This document shows, in pieces, positions 17,128 to 27,681 of a DNA stretch of 64,000 nucleotides. Each line of letters opens with the position of its first letter. Position 1 is the stretch's first letter. Below the pieces are notes generated by a model that saw only the letters and a list, made by a program, of their open reading frames with translations, ran no database searches and was not told where the DNA came from. The position numbers and the translations under genes are program-made. The stretch is from Verrucomicrobiota bacterium (GTDB taxonomy: Bacteria; Verrucomicrobiota; Verrucomicrobiia; Limisphaerales; J093), in NCBI GenBank assembly GCA_022710935.1, contig JAKLFY010000030.1, forward strand, positions 1 through 64,000. Direction: 5' to 3'.

Positions 17128-18588
17128 ATGACTTCATCTATGTGCAGCGAAGGTAGGGACAAACGCCACCTGAGAAGGCTGCTGGTGATCGCCCAGCGCG
17201 CTGGCGTCGCTTCGTTGATGCTGGTCGCCGCCGGCTGCAAAGGCATCCCGCGCGCGGGCGAAAGACAGGCCCGACAAGACCTGCAAACGGTGGGTCAAGT
17301 GTACCGTCCGCAAGGCCAGAAAGCCGCGCTGCCGCTGCTGAGCACGAACTCGGGCTTGAGCAACTTCCTCGCGTACGCGCTGCTGAATAAGCCGCGTGTC
17401 GAAGCGGCGTACTTCGACTGGGTGGCGTCGGTCCAGGGCATCACGGTGGCGCGCTCACTGCCGGACCCGCGCCTGATGTTTACCACGGACATCAAAGAGG
17501 TGGTCACGGCCCTCATGCCAGGACTCGTGCAAGAGTTTCCGGGGCCGGGTAAGCTGGGCGCCCGGGCGGCGATTGCGTCAGCGCGAAGCGCCTCGGGGTA
17601 CTTCCACTTCGAAGAAGCCGTCGTACAAGCCGCCTACGATGTGAAGAAGGCGTACTACCAACTCCACTTCCTGGAAGACACCATCCGCATAACTGAAGAA
17701 GTGCTCGGTCTGCTGGCGGACCTGGAACGAATCGCCCGCGCCCAAAACCAGGTCGGCAAAGTCACGCTCCAGGACGTGTTGCGCGCCCAGATCGAACAGG
17801 ACCGGGTCGGGACCGACCTCTCCAATCTCGAAGACTCGCGCCGCCCGCTGCTGGCCCAACTGAAGGCAGCGCTGGGTTTGAAGGCCGACCAGCCTGATCC
17901 ACCGATCCCCGCGTCTTTTGAATTCACTCCGATGGACCTGAGTTCGCAGCAATTGTTCGCCGTCGCCCTGGAGCGTAACCCGCGCTTGCGCGCCATGGAG
18001 GCCGAGGTCCTCATGGCGGACGCCGGCCTTCGGTTGGCCCGCAAGAGCCGGGTGCCTGACTTCAGCCTGGGAGTGGAAGTCGATGTGAAAACGCCGCCCT
18101 ACATGGTGCGACCGCAGGCGGGCATGACCCTGCCTATCTGGCGCGACAAGATCGCCGCCGAGATCGCCGGCGCCCAGGCTCGCAAGCGCGCGGCGGAGGC
18201 GCGGCTGAGCAACGAGCAAATCATGCTGGCGGTGGACTTCGCGGACAAGACGTTCAGTTTCCGCGAGAGCACGCGGAATCTGGAGTTGCTGCGAGATCGG
18301 CTGATTCCCAAGGCCCGGAAGTCGCTGGAAGTCGCCCGGGCTGGCTACCTTTCCGGCCAGATTGATTTCTTCAACCTCATTGATGCCGAGCGGACGCTGC
18401 TGAACTTTCAACTGGCCGAAGTGGAAGTGCGCACACAACGGGAACTGGTGCTGGCAGAATTGTCATTGCTCATCTTGGGCCAACCGCCCGCGGGTGCGCC
18501 CGTGCTGCCGGCTTCCAACTTGCCTTCGACCACCAACGCGCCTGCGGGCAATCCACCGGCCACACGCGCCGCCAAACCATCGCCTTGA
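17128..18588 (+). CDS. TolC-family outer-membrane channel of heavy-metal efflux system
   Basis: 486 residues. The N-terminus carries a lipobox-like LMLVAAGC (Cys near 37), so the mature protein is probably a lipid-anchored outer-membrane factor. The body consists of two OEP repeats with long amphipathic helices: VEAAYFDWVASVQGITVARS, DVKKAYYQLHFLEDTIRITE and, in the second, RLSNEQIMLAVDFADKTF, RDRLIPKARKSLEVARAGY. Length fits CusC/CzcC relatives. It is the first gene of a co-directional set with the adaptor, P-type ATPase and RND pump; the adaptor ATG at 18597 lies 8 bp after its stop. Expected to form the exit duct of a CusCBA-type tripartite pump. The exact start among 17128 and 17140 is uncertain. 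Confidence 0.85.
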   Translation: MTSSMCSEGRDKRHLRRLLVIAQRAGVASLMLVAAGCKGIPRAGERQARQDLQTVGQVYRPQGQKAALPLLSTNSGLSNFLAYALLNKPRVEAAYFDWVASVQGITVARSLPDPRLMFTTDIKEVVTALMPGLVQEFPGPGKLGARAAIASARSASGYFHFEEAVVQAAYDVKKAYYQLHFLEDTIRITEEVLGLLADLERIARAQNQVGKVTLQDVLRAQIEQDRVGTDLSNLEDSRRPLLAQLKAALGLKADQPDPPIPASFEFTPMDLSSQQLFAVALERNPRLRAMEAEVLMADAGLRLARKSRVPDFSLGVEVDVKTPPYMVRPQAGMTLPIWRDKIAAEIAGAQARKRAAEARLSNEQIMLAVDFADKTFSFRESTRNLELLRDRLIPKARKSLEVARAGYLSGQIDFFNLIDAERTLLNFQLAEVEVRTQRELVLAELSLLILGQPPAGAPVLPASNLPSTTNAPAGNPPATRAAKPSP

Positions 18589-18596
18589 CTCCTGTT

Positions 18597-20522
18597 ATGA
18601 ACCTCAAGTCCGAAGCCACCAAAACCGCCGGGCTGATTCTGCTCGGTCTCGCGCTGGGCGTCGCGGGGACTTACTTCTGGCTAAGAAGTCCGGCCCACGA
18701 ACACGCTCAGGCTGCCGCCAAGCCGAAGACGCTCTACACCTGCGGCATGCATCCGCGGGTCATCCAGAACAAGCCCGGCAACTGCCCCATCTGCGGGATG
18801 AAGCTCACGCCCATGCGAAAGCAGGCTGGCGCCAAGACGGCTTCGGCCGGCGTGACGCCGGGCGAGCGGAAGATCAAATTCTACAAATCCACCATGATCC
18901 CAGGCGAGGTCAGCCCCACCGCGCGCAAGGACAGCATGGGCATGGACATGGTGCCGGTGTATGAAGACGAAGCCGCCGCCGCTGAATCCGCCACCATCGC
19001 CATTGATCCGGTCACCACGCAGAACATGGGCATCCGCACCACTGTCGTCACAAACGGCCCCTTGCGTCGGGTGATTCGCACCGTCGGAGTGATTGATTAC
19101 GACGAGACCGCGCTGGCGGATGTCAGCACCAAGTTCAAAGGCTGGATCGAGAAGCTTTACGTGGACGCCATCGGCAAGGAAGTGCATCGCGGGGAGCCGC
19201 TCTTTGAAATCTATTCGCCCGACGTTTACAGCGCCCAAACCGAATATCTGCTGGCCTTGGGGGAGTCGAAGGCTCCCGCCGGCATCAGCGCCGAAAACCT
19301 GCGCACCACCGCCCGGCTCAAGTTGAAATACTGGGACATTCCCGACGAGCAAATCGCCGCGTTGGAGAAGACTCGCCAGCCGCGCAAGGCCCTTCGCGTA
19401 AACGCGCCCAGCAACGGATTCGTGGTGGAGAAGATGGCGGTGCAAGGCCAGATGGTCGAGGCCGGGATGCGCCTGTATCGGCTGGCGGACCTCGGGCTGG
19501 TCTGGGTCCATGCGCAGGTCTACGAGCAAGACCTAGCGGTGGTGCAGTTGGGCCAAGAAGCGGTGGTCAGCGTGTCGTATCTGCCGGACCGCAAGTTCCG
19601 CGGGCGCGTCACCTACATTTATCCGACCGTGGACGAAAAGACGCGCACGGCGAAGGTGCGCATGGAGTTTCACAATCCAGGCTATTTTCTCAAACCCGGC
19701 ATGTTCGCCAGTGTCGAGCTGCGCTCTGAGGTGCGCCCGTCGGTCGTGTTGGTGCCCGACTCGGCGGTGCTGCGCAGCGGCGAGAAGAACACCGTGTTTG
19801 TGACAGTGGACGGCGGCCGATTTGAACCGCGCACGGTGGCCCTGGGCCTGCGCGCCGAGAACGACCAATACCAGGTCTTGAGCGGGCTGAAGGAAGGCGA
19901 GCGCATTGTCACCTCCGGCCAGTTCATGCTCGATTCGGAAAGCCAGTTGCGCGAGGCCATCCAAAAAATGCTCCACCCGACCAGCCCCCAGCCCATGGTC
20001 CAACACGCCGGGACTGTCATGCCGCCAATGGGAGCGGCAGCGACCGCCGCTGCACCCAAGCCGATGGACAAAGTTGTCTATGTCTGCCCGATGCCCGAAC
20101 ACGTCTCGATTCAGTACGATCATTCAGGCGATTGCCCGATTTGCGGCATGGCGCTGGTGCCGGTAAGCGCCGCTGCGCTGGCCAAGCTCCAGCCCGGCGG
20201 CATCGTGCAGTATTACACCTGCCCCATGCCTGAGCACAGCGGCGTGCATCTGGACAAACCCGGCAAGTGTCCGAAGTGCGCCATGACGTTGATACCGGTG
20301 ATGGAAGCGCCGAAGCTTCCAACGAACGCCGCGCCGTCTCCTGCCATGCCGGCCCCGGCCCTCTACACCTGTCCCATGGCCTCACACGCCGACGTGGTGT
20401 CGGACAGGCCGGGCCAGTGCCCCAAATGCGAGATGACGCTGGTGCCCACGGGCAGCGTGCCGCACGGCAAAACAGCAGAGGAGAACTGGCGCAAACAGCA
20501 CGCTGCCGATCACCAACACTGA
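18597..20522 (+). CDS. RND efflux periplasmic adaptor with four heavy-metal-binding modules (CusB-like)
   Basis: 641 residues from the ATG at 18597; a TTG at 18585 is in frame but overlaps the upstream stop. N-terminal membrane anchor [18 protein letters not shown]. Then a metal-binding module [15 protein letters not shown] with CPICGMKL (~45-70) and a degenerate second one ending [11 protein letters not shown]. The adaptor core (barrel-sandwich, lipoyl-like and hairpin regions) spans ~130-465. Three more modules form the C-terminus: [18 protein letters not shown] (~495), [18 protein letters not shown] (~540), [18 protein letters not shown] (~590). Typical CusB proteins have none or one or two such domains. 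The Cys/Met/His content suggests copper(I) or a similar soft metal. Probably bridges the RND pump and the channel. Confidence 0.88.
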   Translation: MNLKSEATKTAGLILLGLALGVAGTYFWLRSPAHEHAQAAAKPKTLYTCGMHPRVIQNKPGNCPICGMKLTPMRKQAGAKTASAGVTPGERKIKFYKSTMIPGEVSPTARKDSMGMDMVPVYEDEAAAAESATIAIDPVTTQNMGIRTTVVTNGPLRRVIRTVGVIDYDETALADVSTKFKGWIEKLYVDAIGKEVHRGEPLFEIYSPDVYSAQTEYLLALGESKAPAGISAENLRTTARLKLKYWDIPDEQIAALEKTRQPRKALRVNAPSNGFVVEKMAVQGQMVEAGMRLYRLADLGLVWVHAQVYEQDLAVVQLGQEAVVSVSYLPDRKFRGRVTYIYPTVDEKTRTAKVRMEFHNPGYFLKPGMFASVELRSEVRPSVVLVPDSAVLRSGEKNTVFVTVDGGRFEPRTVALGLRAENDQYQVLSGLKEGERIVTSGQFMLDSESQLREAIQKMLHPTSPQPMVQHAGTVMPPMGAAATAAAPKPMDKVVYVCPMPEHVSIQYDHSGDCPICGMALVPVSAAALAKLQPGGIVQYYTCPMPEHSGVHLDKPGKCPKCAMTLIPVMEAPKLPTNAAPSPAMPAPALYTCPMASHADVVSDRPGQCPKCEMTLVPTGSVPHGKTAEENWRKQHAADHQH

Positions 20523-20533
20523 AGAGCCTGACC

Positions 20534-22672
20534 ATGAGAAGCCGCCCAACAAGTCGCGACCCGGTGTGCGGGATGGAAGTCGATCCCGGTTCCGCCGCCG
20601 CGTCGCTTGAGCACGGGGGGCAGACCTATCATTTCTGCAGCCCGCGTTGTGCGGAGAGATTCCACGCCGAGCCGGACAAGTTCCTTCACCAGTCGCGCGC
20701 TGTGTCACCAGCGCCAGCTTCGGCCCCGCACGCCGAGCAGATGGAGAAGGGCCATTCGAGCGGCCAACCGCTCCAACACGCGATGTCCATGAGCGCGTTG
20801 ACGTGGATTCAGTTCGCGCTGGCCACGCCGGTTGTGCTCTGGGGCGGTTGGCCGTTCTTCAAACGCGGCTGGTCTTCGATCGTTCACCGCAGCCTGAACA
20901 TGTTCACGTTAATTGCGCTCGGCACCGGCGTGGCGTGGGGCTACAGCGTCGTGGCGGTCTTCTTTCCCGGCCTCTTTCCGGCGTCATTCCGCACGATGGG
21001 CGGACACGTGGCCGTCTATTTCGAGGCGGCGGCTGTCATTACCACGCTGGTGCTGCTGGGCCAAGTGCTCGAACTGCGCGCCCGCAGCCAGACCTCCAGC
21101 GCCATCAAGGCGTTGCTCGGTCTCGCCCCCAAGACCGCGCGCCGCGTGAACGACGACGGCAGTGAACACGACGTGCCGCTGGCCGACGTGCAACAAGGCA
21201 ATCGGCTCCGCGTGCGCCCTGGCGAGAAAGTCCCCGCGGACGGCGAAGTCCTTGAAGGCACCAGCAGCGTGGACGAATCCATGGTGACGGGCGAAGCCAT
21301 CCCTGTGGAAAAGCGGCCCGGCGGGCGGGTGACGGGCGGCCCGGTGAACGGCACCGGCGGCTTTCTGATGCGCGCCGAGCGGGTGGGCCGCCACACGTTG
21401 CTGGCGCAAATCGTCCGCATGGTCAGCGAGGCGCAGCGCAGCCGCGCGCCCATCCAAAGGCTGGCCGATGTCGTGGCTTCCTGGTTCGTGCCGACGGTCT
21501 TGCTCGCGGCGGCGCTGGCCTTCATCGGCTGGGCGGCGTTCGGCCCGGAGCCGCGCCTGGCGCACGCCCTCGTCAATGCCGTGGCCGTGCTCATCATCGC
21601 CTGCCCGTGCGCGCTGGGCCTGGCCACGCCCATGTCCATCATGGTCGGCACAGGACGCGGCGCGACCGAAGGCGTGCTCATCAAGAATGCCGGCGCGCTC
21701 GAAATCATGGAGAAGGTGGACACGCTCATCGTGGACAAAACCGGCACGCTGACCGAGGGCAAGCCGCGACTGGTCTCAGTGGTCACGGCTTCCTGCCGGA
21801 AGGAGGAGGAGTTTCTCCGACACGCCGCCAGCCTGGAACGTGGCAGCGAGCACCCGCTGGCCGCCGCCATCATGGCCGGGGCGGAAGAGCGCGGCCTCAA
21901 GTTGACCGATGCGCAGGATTTCCAATCCATCACGGGTCGCGGCGTGACGGGCAAGGTGGACGGCCATTCGGTCGCGCTCGGCAACGCCAAGCTTCTGGAA
22001 GAACTGAAGACCACGCCTGGCGACCTTGGCTCACGCGCAGAAGGACTGCGCCGCGAAGGACAGACCGTGATGTTTGTCGTCCTCGACGGCCAGGTGGCCG
22101 GCCTGCTCGGAGTGGCCGACCCCATCAAGGAATCCACGCCCGAAGCCCTTCGCCTGTTGCGCGAGGAACACATCCGCGTAGTGATGGTGACGGGCGACAA
22201 CCGCACCACCGCGGAAGCGGTCGCGCGCAAGCTGGGCCTCGACACGGTCGAAGCGGGGGTGCTGCCCGAGCGCAAGGGCGAGGTCGTCAAAAAGCTCCAA
22301 CAAGAGGGCTGCGTGGTTGCGATGGCCGGCGACGGGGTCAATGACGCCCCGGCGTTGGCCTTGGCCAACGTCGGCATCGCGATGGGCACCGGCACGGACG
22401 TGGCGATGCAGAGCGCCGGCATCACGCTGGTGAAAGGCGATCTGCGAGGCATCGCCAAGGCACGCCGCCTGAGCCGAGGCACGATGCGCAACATTCGGCA
22501 GAACCTGTTCTTCGCCTTCATCTACAACGCGCTCGGCGTGCCTATCGCCGCCGGAGTGCTGTATCCCGTGTTTGGGCTGTTGCTCAGTCCGATGATCGCG
22601 GCGGCGGCCATGAGCTTCAGTTCCGTTTCGGTGGTCGGAAACGCGCTCCGCCTGCGGAAGCTGACACTTTGA
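20534..22672 (+). CDS. Copper-type P1B ATPase with N-terminal YHS domain
   Basis: 712 residues from the ATG at 20534, 11 bp after the adaptor stop. A YHS metal-binding domain at residues ~8-50 ([14 protein letters not shown]) replaces the usual HMA domain. A transporter core follows: eight predicted membrane helices, [10 protein letters not shown] at ~355 (the CPC metal site of copper-type pumps), the phosphorylation motif DKTGTLTEG at ~400, MVTGDN, and [10 protein letters not shown] at ~598. The C-terminal helix motif [15 protein letters not shown] is like that of Cu(I) exporters such as CopA. It moves Cu(I), or possibly Ag(I), from cytoplasm to periplasm, handing it to the adaptor/RND system next door. 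Confidence 0.92.
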   Translation: MRSRPTSRDPVCGMEVDPGSAAASLEHGGQTYHFCSPRCAERFHAEPDKFLHQSRAVSPAPASAPHAEQMEKGHSSGQPLQHAMSMSALTWIQFALATPVVLWGGWPFFKRGWSSIVHRSLNMFTLIALGTGVAWGYSVVAVFFPGLFPASFRTMGGHVAVYFEAAAVITTLVLLGQVLELRARSQTSSAIKALLGLAPKTARRVNDDGSEHDVPLADVQQGNRLRVRPGEKVPADGEVLEGTSSVDESMVTGEAIPVEKRPGGRVTGGPVNGTGGFLMRAERVGRHTLLAQIVRMVSEAQRSRAPIQRLADVVASWFVPTVLLAAALAFIGWAAFGPEPRLAHALVNAVAVLIIACPCALGLATPMSIMVGTGRGATEGVLIKNAGALEIMEKVDTLIVDKTGTLTEGKPRLVSVVTASCRKEEEFLRHAASLERGSEHPLAAAIMAGAEERGLKLTDAQDFQSITGRGVTGKVDGHSVALGNAKLLEELKTTPGDLGSRAEGLRREGQTVMFVVLDGQVAGLLGVADPIKESTPEALRLLREEHIRVVMVTGDNRTTAEAVARKLGLDTVEAGVLPERKGEVVKKLQQEGCVVAMAGDGVNDAPALALANVGIAMGTGTDVAMQSAGITLVKGDLRGIAKARRLSRGTMRNIRQNLFFAFIYNALGVPIAAGVLYPVFGLLLSPMIAAAAMSFSSVSVVGNALRLRKLTL

Positions 22673-22697
22673 CTCCGACCTGAATACCCCCTGATCC

Positions 22698-25600
22698 ATG
22701 CTGACTCGCATCATAGACTTTTCACTGAAGAACAAGTTCATTGTTCTGCTCGCCACGTTGGCGCTGGTGCTGGGCGGCATTTACGCTGTCAAAAACATTC
22801 CGCTCGACGCCATCCCGGACCTGTCTGACACCCAGGTCATCATCTACACGGAGTATCCGGGCCAGGCGCCGCAGATCATCCAGGACCAGGTGACTTATCC
22901 CATCACCACCAAGATGCTCTCGGTGCCGTTCAAGAAGGTGGTGCGCGGTTACTCGTTCTACGGCTACTCGTTTGTCTATGTCATCTTCGAGGACGGCACC
23001 GACCCGTATTGGGCGCGAAGCCGCGTGCTGGAATACCTCAGCCAACTAAGCGGCGATTTGCCCAAGGGCGTGACGCCTTCGTTGGGGCCGGACGCCACCG
23101 GTGTCGGTTGGGCCTTCATGTATTCCATCAACTCGACCAACCGCGACTTGTGGGAACTGCGCTCCATGCAGGACTGGTATTTGAAATACCAACTGACCGC
23201 CGTGGACGGTGTCTCGGAAGTGGCTTCCGTCGGCGGGTTCCAAAAGCAATACCAGGTGACCGTGGACCCGGTGAAACTGCGCGCCTACAACCTGGCGCTG
23301 TCCAAGGTGCGCATGGCCATCCAGATGAGCAACGGGGAAGTCGGCGGCCGTTCCATTGAAATGTCCGAGAAGGAGTTCATCCTGCGGATCAAGGGCTACA
23401 TCCAGAACGTCGAGCAGATCCGCAAAATCGCCGTGGGCGTCGGTCCCAACGGCGTGCCGATTTTGCTGCGCGACGTGGCGACCGTGCAACTCGGACCCGA
23501 GATGCGCCGGGGCATCGCCGAACTCAACGGCGAAGGCGAGACGGTCGGCGGGATCGTCGTCATCCGCTACGGCGCCAACGCGCGTCAGGTCATCCAGGAC
23601 GTGAAGGAGCGCCTGGACGCGGCCATGAAGGGTCTGCCGCCGGATGTGACCTGCACGATTGCCTACGACCGCAGCGCCCTGATCGAACGCGCCGTCAGGA
23701 CGCTGGAGGAGAAGCTGCTGGAGGAAAGCATCGTGGTGGCGTTGGTCTGCCTCGCCTTCCTGATGCACCTGCGCAGCGCGCTGGTGGCCATTCTGATTTT
23801 GCCCATCGCGGTGCTCATGTCCTTCATCGTCATGTTTGGGCAGGGCATCAGCTCCAACATCATGTCGCTGGGCGGCATCGCCATCGCCATCGGCGCGATG
23901 GTGGACGCCGTCATCATCATGATCGAGAACGTCCACAAACATATCGAGCACGACGGCGGCAAGAAGCCGCACTGGGAGATCATTCGGGACGCTTGCGTTG
24001 AGGTCGGACCGACGCTCTTCTATTCACTGCTGGTCATCAGCGTCTCGTTTATCCCGGTGTTCACGTTGCAGGCGCAGGAAGGACGGCTGTTCAAACCGTT
24101 GGCCTTCACAAAAACCTACTCGATGGCCGCCGCGGCGCTGCTCTCCATCACGCTCGCACCGATCCTCATGGGCTTCTTCATCCGCGGCAAAATCCCGGCC
24201 GAGGAGAAGAATCCCATCAACCGCTTTCTCATTTGGGTGTATCACCCGCTGATTGATCTTGTCATCAAGTGGCGCTGGCTGGTGATCTTCGGCGCCGCGG
24301 CCGTCATCGTCTGGATCTTCTTTCCTTCGAACCAGCTCGCCGCGCGCCTGCTGCCCGACGGCAAGGTCAAGGAATGGGCGTTCAAGGCCGGGAAGTTGTT
24401 CCCGTACCAAAACATCGGCTCCGAGTTTATGCCGCCACTTTACGAAGGCGACCTGCTCTACATGCCGACCACCTTCCCTGGCATCTCCTCGACCAAGGCG
24501 CGCGAACTCGTTCAGCAAACCGATAAGATCATCCGCTCCTTCTCCGAAGTGCATCATGTGTTTGGCAAGATTGGTCGCGCCGAGACCGCTACGGACCCCG
24601 CGCCCTTCGACATGATCGAGACCACCATCATGCTCAAGGACGAAATAGATTGGCCGGCAGTGGACATCAAGGACGAGAGCGGCAACGTCATCGCGCACCG
24701 CCGCCGCACACCGGACGAACTGGTGGACGCGCTCAACAGCGCCATTCAGTTCCCCGGTCTGGCCAACGCCTGGACCATGCCCATCAAGACGCGGATTGAC
24801 ATGCTGTCCACCGGCATCAAGACGCCGGTCGGTATCAAAGTCGCCGGCCCCAACCTGGCCGAGTTGGAGCGGATCGGCTCTGAGATCGAAGCTGTCGTCA
24901 AGCAGGTGCCCGGCACGACGAGCGCCTTTTCCGAGCGCGTGATGGGCGGTAGTTACCTGGAATTCGACATCAACCGCGATGAAATCCCGCGCTACGGTCT
25001 CACGTTGGGTGAAGTGCAGGAAGTCCTGGCCGTGGCCCTGGGCGGCATGCCGATCGCCACGACGGTCGAGGGGTTGGAACGCTACACCATCAACCTCCGC
25101 TACGACCGCGACTTTCGCTCGAACCTCGACGCCCTCCGGAACGACATCGTGATTCCTACGCCCACCGGCGCGCAGGTGCCGCTGGGCCAGTTGGCCAACC
25201 TGCACATCGTGAATGCCCCGATGGCCATCAAGAGCGAGGCCGCCGTGCCGAACGCCTGGATTTACGTGGACGTGAAGGGCATTGACATCGGCACCTACGT
25301 CCAGATGGCCATGCGCGCTGTCCGCGACGGCATCGCCAGCGGCACCATCAAACTGCCCAGCGGCTACAATATTTTTTGGAGCGGCCAGTATGAATACATG
25401 CTCCGCGCCCAACAGCGGATGATGATCGTGGTGCCCCTCACGTTGCTCATCATCATCCTCATCATCTATCTCAACACACGCTCGGCCGTCAAAACTGCCA
25501 TCGTGATGCTGGCCGTGCCGTTCTCGTTGGTGGGCGCCTTCGCCATCATTCACTGGCTGGGCTACAACATGAGCGTGGCCGTCTGGGTCGGCATTATTGC

Positions 25601-25970
25601 GCTGGCCGGCCTCGACGCCGAGACCGGCGTCGTCATGTTGCTCTACCTCGACCTGGCGTACGAGGATTGGAGGAAGAAGGGCCTCATGCGCAACCTCACC
25701 GACCTGCGCGACGCCATTTACCACGGCGCAGTGAAGCGCGTCCGCCCCAAGGCCATGACCGCGAGCGTGATCATCGCCGGCTTGATGCCGATCATGTGGA
25801 GCCACGGTGCCGGAGCCGACGTGATGAAACGCATCGCCGTGCCGATGATCGGCGGGGTGGTCACCTCGACGCTGATGGAACTGCTTGTCTATCCGGCCAT
25901 TTTCTATCTCTGGCGCGCGCGGCGGCTGCAAGCCGCGCCCGCCGCTGAAGCCGCGGTCACCCCGGCTTGA
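22698..25970 (+). CDS. cusA: Heavy-metal RND efflux pump, CusA/CzcA family
   Basis: 1090 residues with the full RND layout: first membrane helix FIVLLATLALVLGGIYAV, then the periplasmic porter loop beginning IPLDAIPDLSDTQVIIYTEY. Helix 4 carries GAMVDAVIIMIENVHKHIEH (Asp and Glu of the proton relay). A second large loop and second helix bundle follow, with GLDAETGVVMLLYLDLAYE. The length is typical. The neighbouring Cu-ATPase and soft-metal modules in the adaptor favour copper/silver (CusA) over zinc/cobalt (CzcA); the metal is inferred from context. It begins 25 bp after the ATPase stop and is surely part of the same operon. Inner-membrane location. Confidence 0.92.
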   Translation: MLTRIIDFSLKNKFIVLLATLALVLGGIYAVKNIPLDAIPDLSDTQVIIYTEYPGQAPQIIQDQVTYPITTKMLSVPFKKVVRGYSFYGYSFVYVIFEDGTDPYWARSRVLEYLSQLSGDLPKGVTPSLGPDATGVGWAFMYSINSTNRDLWELRSMQDWYLKYQLTAVDGVSEVASVGGFQKQYQVTVDPVKLRAYNLALSKVRMAIQMSNGEVGGRSIEMSEKEFILRIKGYIQNVEQIRKIAVGVGPNGVPILLRDVATVQLGPEMRRGIAELNGEGETVGGIVVIRYGANARQVIQDVKERLDAAMKGLPPDVTCTIAYDRSALIERAVRTLEEKLLEESIVVALVCLAFLMHLRSALVAILILPIAVLMSFIVMFGQGISSNIMSLGGIAIAIGAMVDAVIIMIENVHKHIEHDGGKKPHWEIIRDACVEVGPTLFYSLLVISVSFIPVFTLQAQEGRLFKPLAFTKTYSMAAAALLSITLAPILMGFFIRGKIPAEEKNPINRFLIWVYHPLIDLVIKWRWLVIFGAAAVIVWIFFPSNQLAARLLPDGKVKEWAFKAGKLFPYQNIGSEFMPPLYEGDLLYMPTTFPGISSTKARELVQQTDKIIRSFSEVHHVFGKIGRAETATDPAPFDMIETTIMLKDEIDWPAVDIKDESGNVIAHRRRTPDELVDALNSAIQFPGLANAWTMPIKTRIDMLSTGIKTPVGIKVAGPNLAELERIGSEIEAVVKQVPGTTSAFSERVMGGSYLEFDINRDEIPRYGLTLGEVQEVLAVALGGMPIATTVEGLERYTINLRYDRDFRSNLDALRNDIVIPTPTGAQVPLGQLANLHIVNAPMAIKSEAAVPNAWIYVDVKGIDIGTYVQMAMRAVRDGIASGTIKLPSGYNIFWSGQYEYMLRAQQRMMIVVPLTLLIIILIIYLNTRSAVKTAIVMLAVPFSLVGAFAIIHWLGYNMSVAVWVGIIALAGLDAETGVVMLLYLDLAYEDWRKKGLMRNLTDLRDAIYHGAVKRVRPKAMTASVIIAGLMPIMWSHGAGADVMKRIAVPMIGGVVTSTLMELLVYPAIFYLWRARRLQAAPAAEAAVTPA

Positions 25971-26011
25971 ACATACGCAGCAACCAAAACCCAAAGGAAA
26001 GGAAACACACC

Positions 26012-26401
26012 ATGGCAATCACACTGGGGGAGAGCAACGACGGCAAAGTGCTGGAAGTGTCCCTGACGGGCAAACTGGCCAAAGGGGACTATGAAGCCTT
26101 TGTGCCCGTCGTCGAGCGACTGGTCCGCCAACACGGCCAGATCCGGATGCTGGTGGCGATGCACGACTTCCACGGCTGGACTGCCGGCGCGCTGTGGGAA
26201 GACACCAAGTTCGCCGCGCAGCGTTTCCGCGACATTGAGCGCCTGGCCTTGGTGGGCGAAACGAAATGGCAGCACGGCATGGCGGTGTTCTGCAAGCCCT
26301 TCACCGCCGCGACGGTCCGTTACTTCGATCACACGGCCCTGAGCGAAGCCCGGGCATGGCTCGAGGGCGAGGAGGGAGCTCATGAACCCGTCAAAGGCTG
26401 A
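26012..26401 (+). CDS. SpoIIAA-like (STAS-fold) protein
   Basis: 129 residues from the ATG at 26012, which has AAAGGAAAGGAAA upstream. The sequence (VLEVSLTGKLAKGDYEAFVP, IRMLVAMHDFHGWTAGALWED, IERLALVGETKWQHGMAVFC, AREWL-like end) fits the SpoIIAA-like/CRAL-TRIO-like small-protein family (Pfam PF11964). These cytoplasmic proteins are often found beside transport or stress genes, and no biochemical role is firmly set. It lies 41 bp after the RND pump and probably ends the metal operon. Confidence 0.75.
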   Translation: MAITLGESNDGKVLEVSLTGKLAKGDYEAFVPVVERLVRQHGQIRMLVAMHDFHGWTAGALWEDTKFAAQRFRDIERLALVGETKWQHGMAVFCKPFTAATVRYFDHTALSEARAWLEGEEGAHEPVKG

Positions 26402-26454
26402 TGGATCCCAGAACTCCTGACTTAGCGCCGCTGGCATTGTCCGCTTTTGGGGGC

Positions 26455-27094
26455 TCAATCGGGGATATGGCTGGTGTAGCGCAGGCGCAAGCGTGAGCCC
26501 GGAAACCGGGCCTCCAGCGTGTTGAGTTCCTCGCAGAGCGCCGCGATCGCTCGGGTGCGGTGCGGGGAACTCTGGGGGAGCAGACTAACCCGCAGTTCCT
26601 GGTCAGTGACTTCCAAGTCCGCCGCACTGAGCAGGGCCACCTGGATCAAGGTGCGGCCCACGTCCTTCACGCGCCGGTAGTGAGGCGCGACGGAACGCAC
26701 CAACTCGCCCTCGGCCTGGTAGGCCACCATCTTGACCAGGTTGGTGAGGTGCTGGATTTCGGGCGCCAGCTTCACGACCGGCTCGGACGTCACCGACTGC
26801 ACGGGAACGCGCCGGGGGGATCCGGGCGCGACGGGCGAGCAAGTCAGCGACGCGTTGCCAAGCGTCTCAGATCTGACGGCCCAGTTTGCCGTGGGCGATC
26901 TTGAACCCGCGCATGGTTCGCCGGGTCTGTTCGTCATTGGCCAGGGCTTGCAGGCCATACTGGGCTTGGAGACATTCCAGGCGGGCTTTGGCCTTGCTGA
27001 GTTGGGCGTCCACCTGTGCCCGGGCCGGATTAGGGACTTCGCGCACGGGATCGCGGAGTTGGTGGATGTCGCAGAAGGTGTGGTTGTCGATCAT
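26455..27094 (-). pseudogene. Transposase C-terminal half, frameshifted
   Basis: Two overlapping minus-strand frames make one protein. The upstream piece (27094 to ~26880) reads DAQLSKAKARLECLQAQYG, then RRRTMRGFKIAHGKLG. The downstream piece (~26880 to 26455) reads HLTNLVKMVAYQAEGELVRS, DVGRTLIQVALLSAADLEVT and SSPHRTRAIAALCEELN. This combination matches the C-terminal part of a putative transposase family seen in Verrucomicrobia and Planctomycetes. A frameshift near 26880-26900 separates the pieces, and the N-terminal catalytic half is absent. Confidence 0.5.
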
Positions 27095-27129
27095 AAACGG
27101 CCTCCGGCCAGCACCCGGCGTAGGATGTC

Positions 27130-27498
27130 AACTTGAGCGGGAGCACCTTCCACATGGGAAGTGCTTGAACCGCTCCCCTGGTTCTGGATCCCGCCTCTAC
27201 GCCCAGCACCCTCCTCGCCGGGTTCACCATCTGGCAGAGGGGCACCCCGACCACGATCATCGGCCCGCCAACCAGCGGACGTCGGGTCCTGAACGAGTTC
27301 TGGCGCGATGCCCTGGGCGGGGAGTGGGTTTGCACCGGGGCGGGAACGCCGGGGACGTGGGTTCAGATCAGGCCGGCGGCGGTGACGGCGGATCCGGCAT
27401 CAGGCACGATCCCGACCGGATACCTCGTTTGGAATGTCACCACGGGCCACATCAAGAGGCACGCCGGCGGGTACGTGTGGGAGATTCCGGCGGCGTAA
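27130..27498 (+). pseudogene. C-terminal remnant of a tail-spike/beta-helix-type secreted protein
   Basis: One frame reads VNLSGSTFHMGSA, a TGA at ~27163, then STPSTLLAGFTIWQRGTPTT, NEFWRDALGGEWVCTGAGTP and TSGTIPTGYLVWN-like sequence to IPAA and a TAA at 27496. The WVCTGAGTPGTW motif resembles C-terminal segments of tail-spike and beta-helix (pectate-lyase-like) proteins. No start or N-terminal domain is present. Tentative. Confidence 0.35.
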
Positions 27499-27681
27499 GC
27501 CAGCAGCCAGAGCCATGGCGGCCAGCCGAGCTTGCGCTATGGTGCCGCTCGGGACTACCGTGCCGCCATGCAGCTCGACAGGATGCCCTTCGGCGCAGTT
27601 GAGCCACATGTCTTGGACCGAGCCGCTATGATGCGCTGAGGGCAAGTCGGGGCAGGTTCAATACATGAACCGGCGGTTCGT

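Noticed and set aside
20534-22672. Alternative reading as a zinc/cadmium/lead P-type ATPase
   Set aside because: The CPC motif with the copper-type C-terminal helix motif and the YHS domain favours Cu(I); the zinc-type helix signatures are not seen.
24024-26018. 664-residue minus-strand open frame
   Set aside because: His/Asp-rich shadow of the RND pump gene in high-GC DNA; no recognisable domain.
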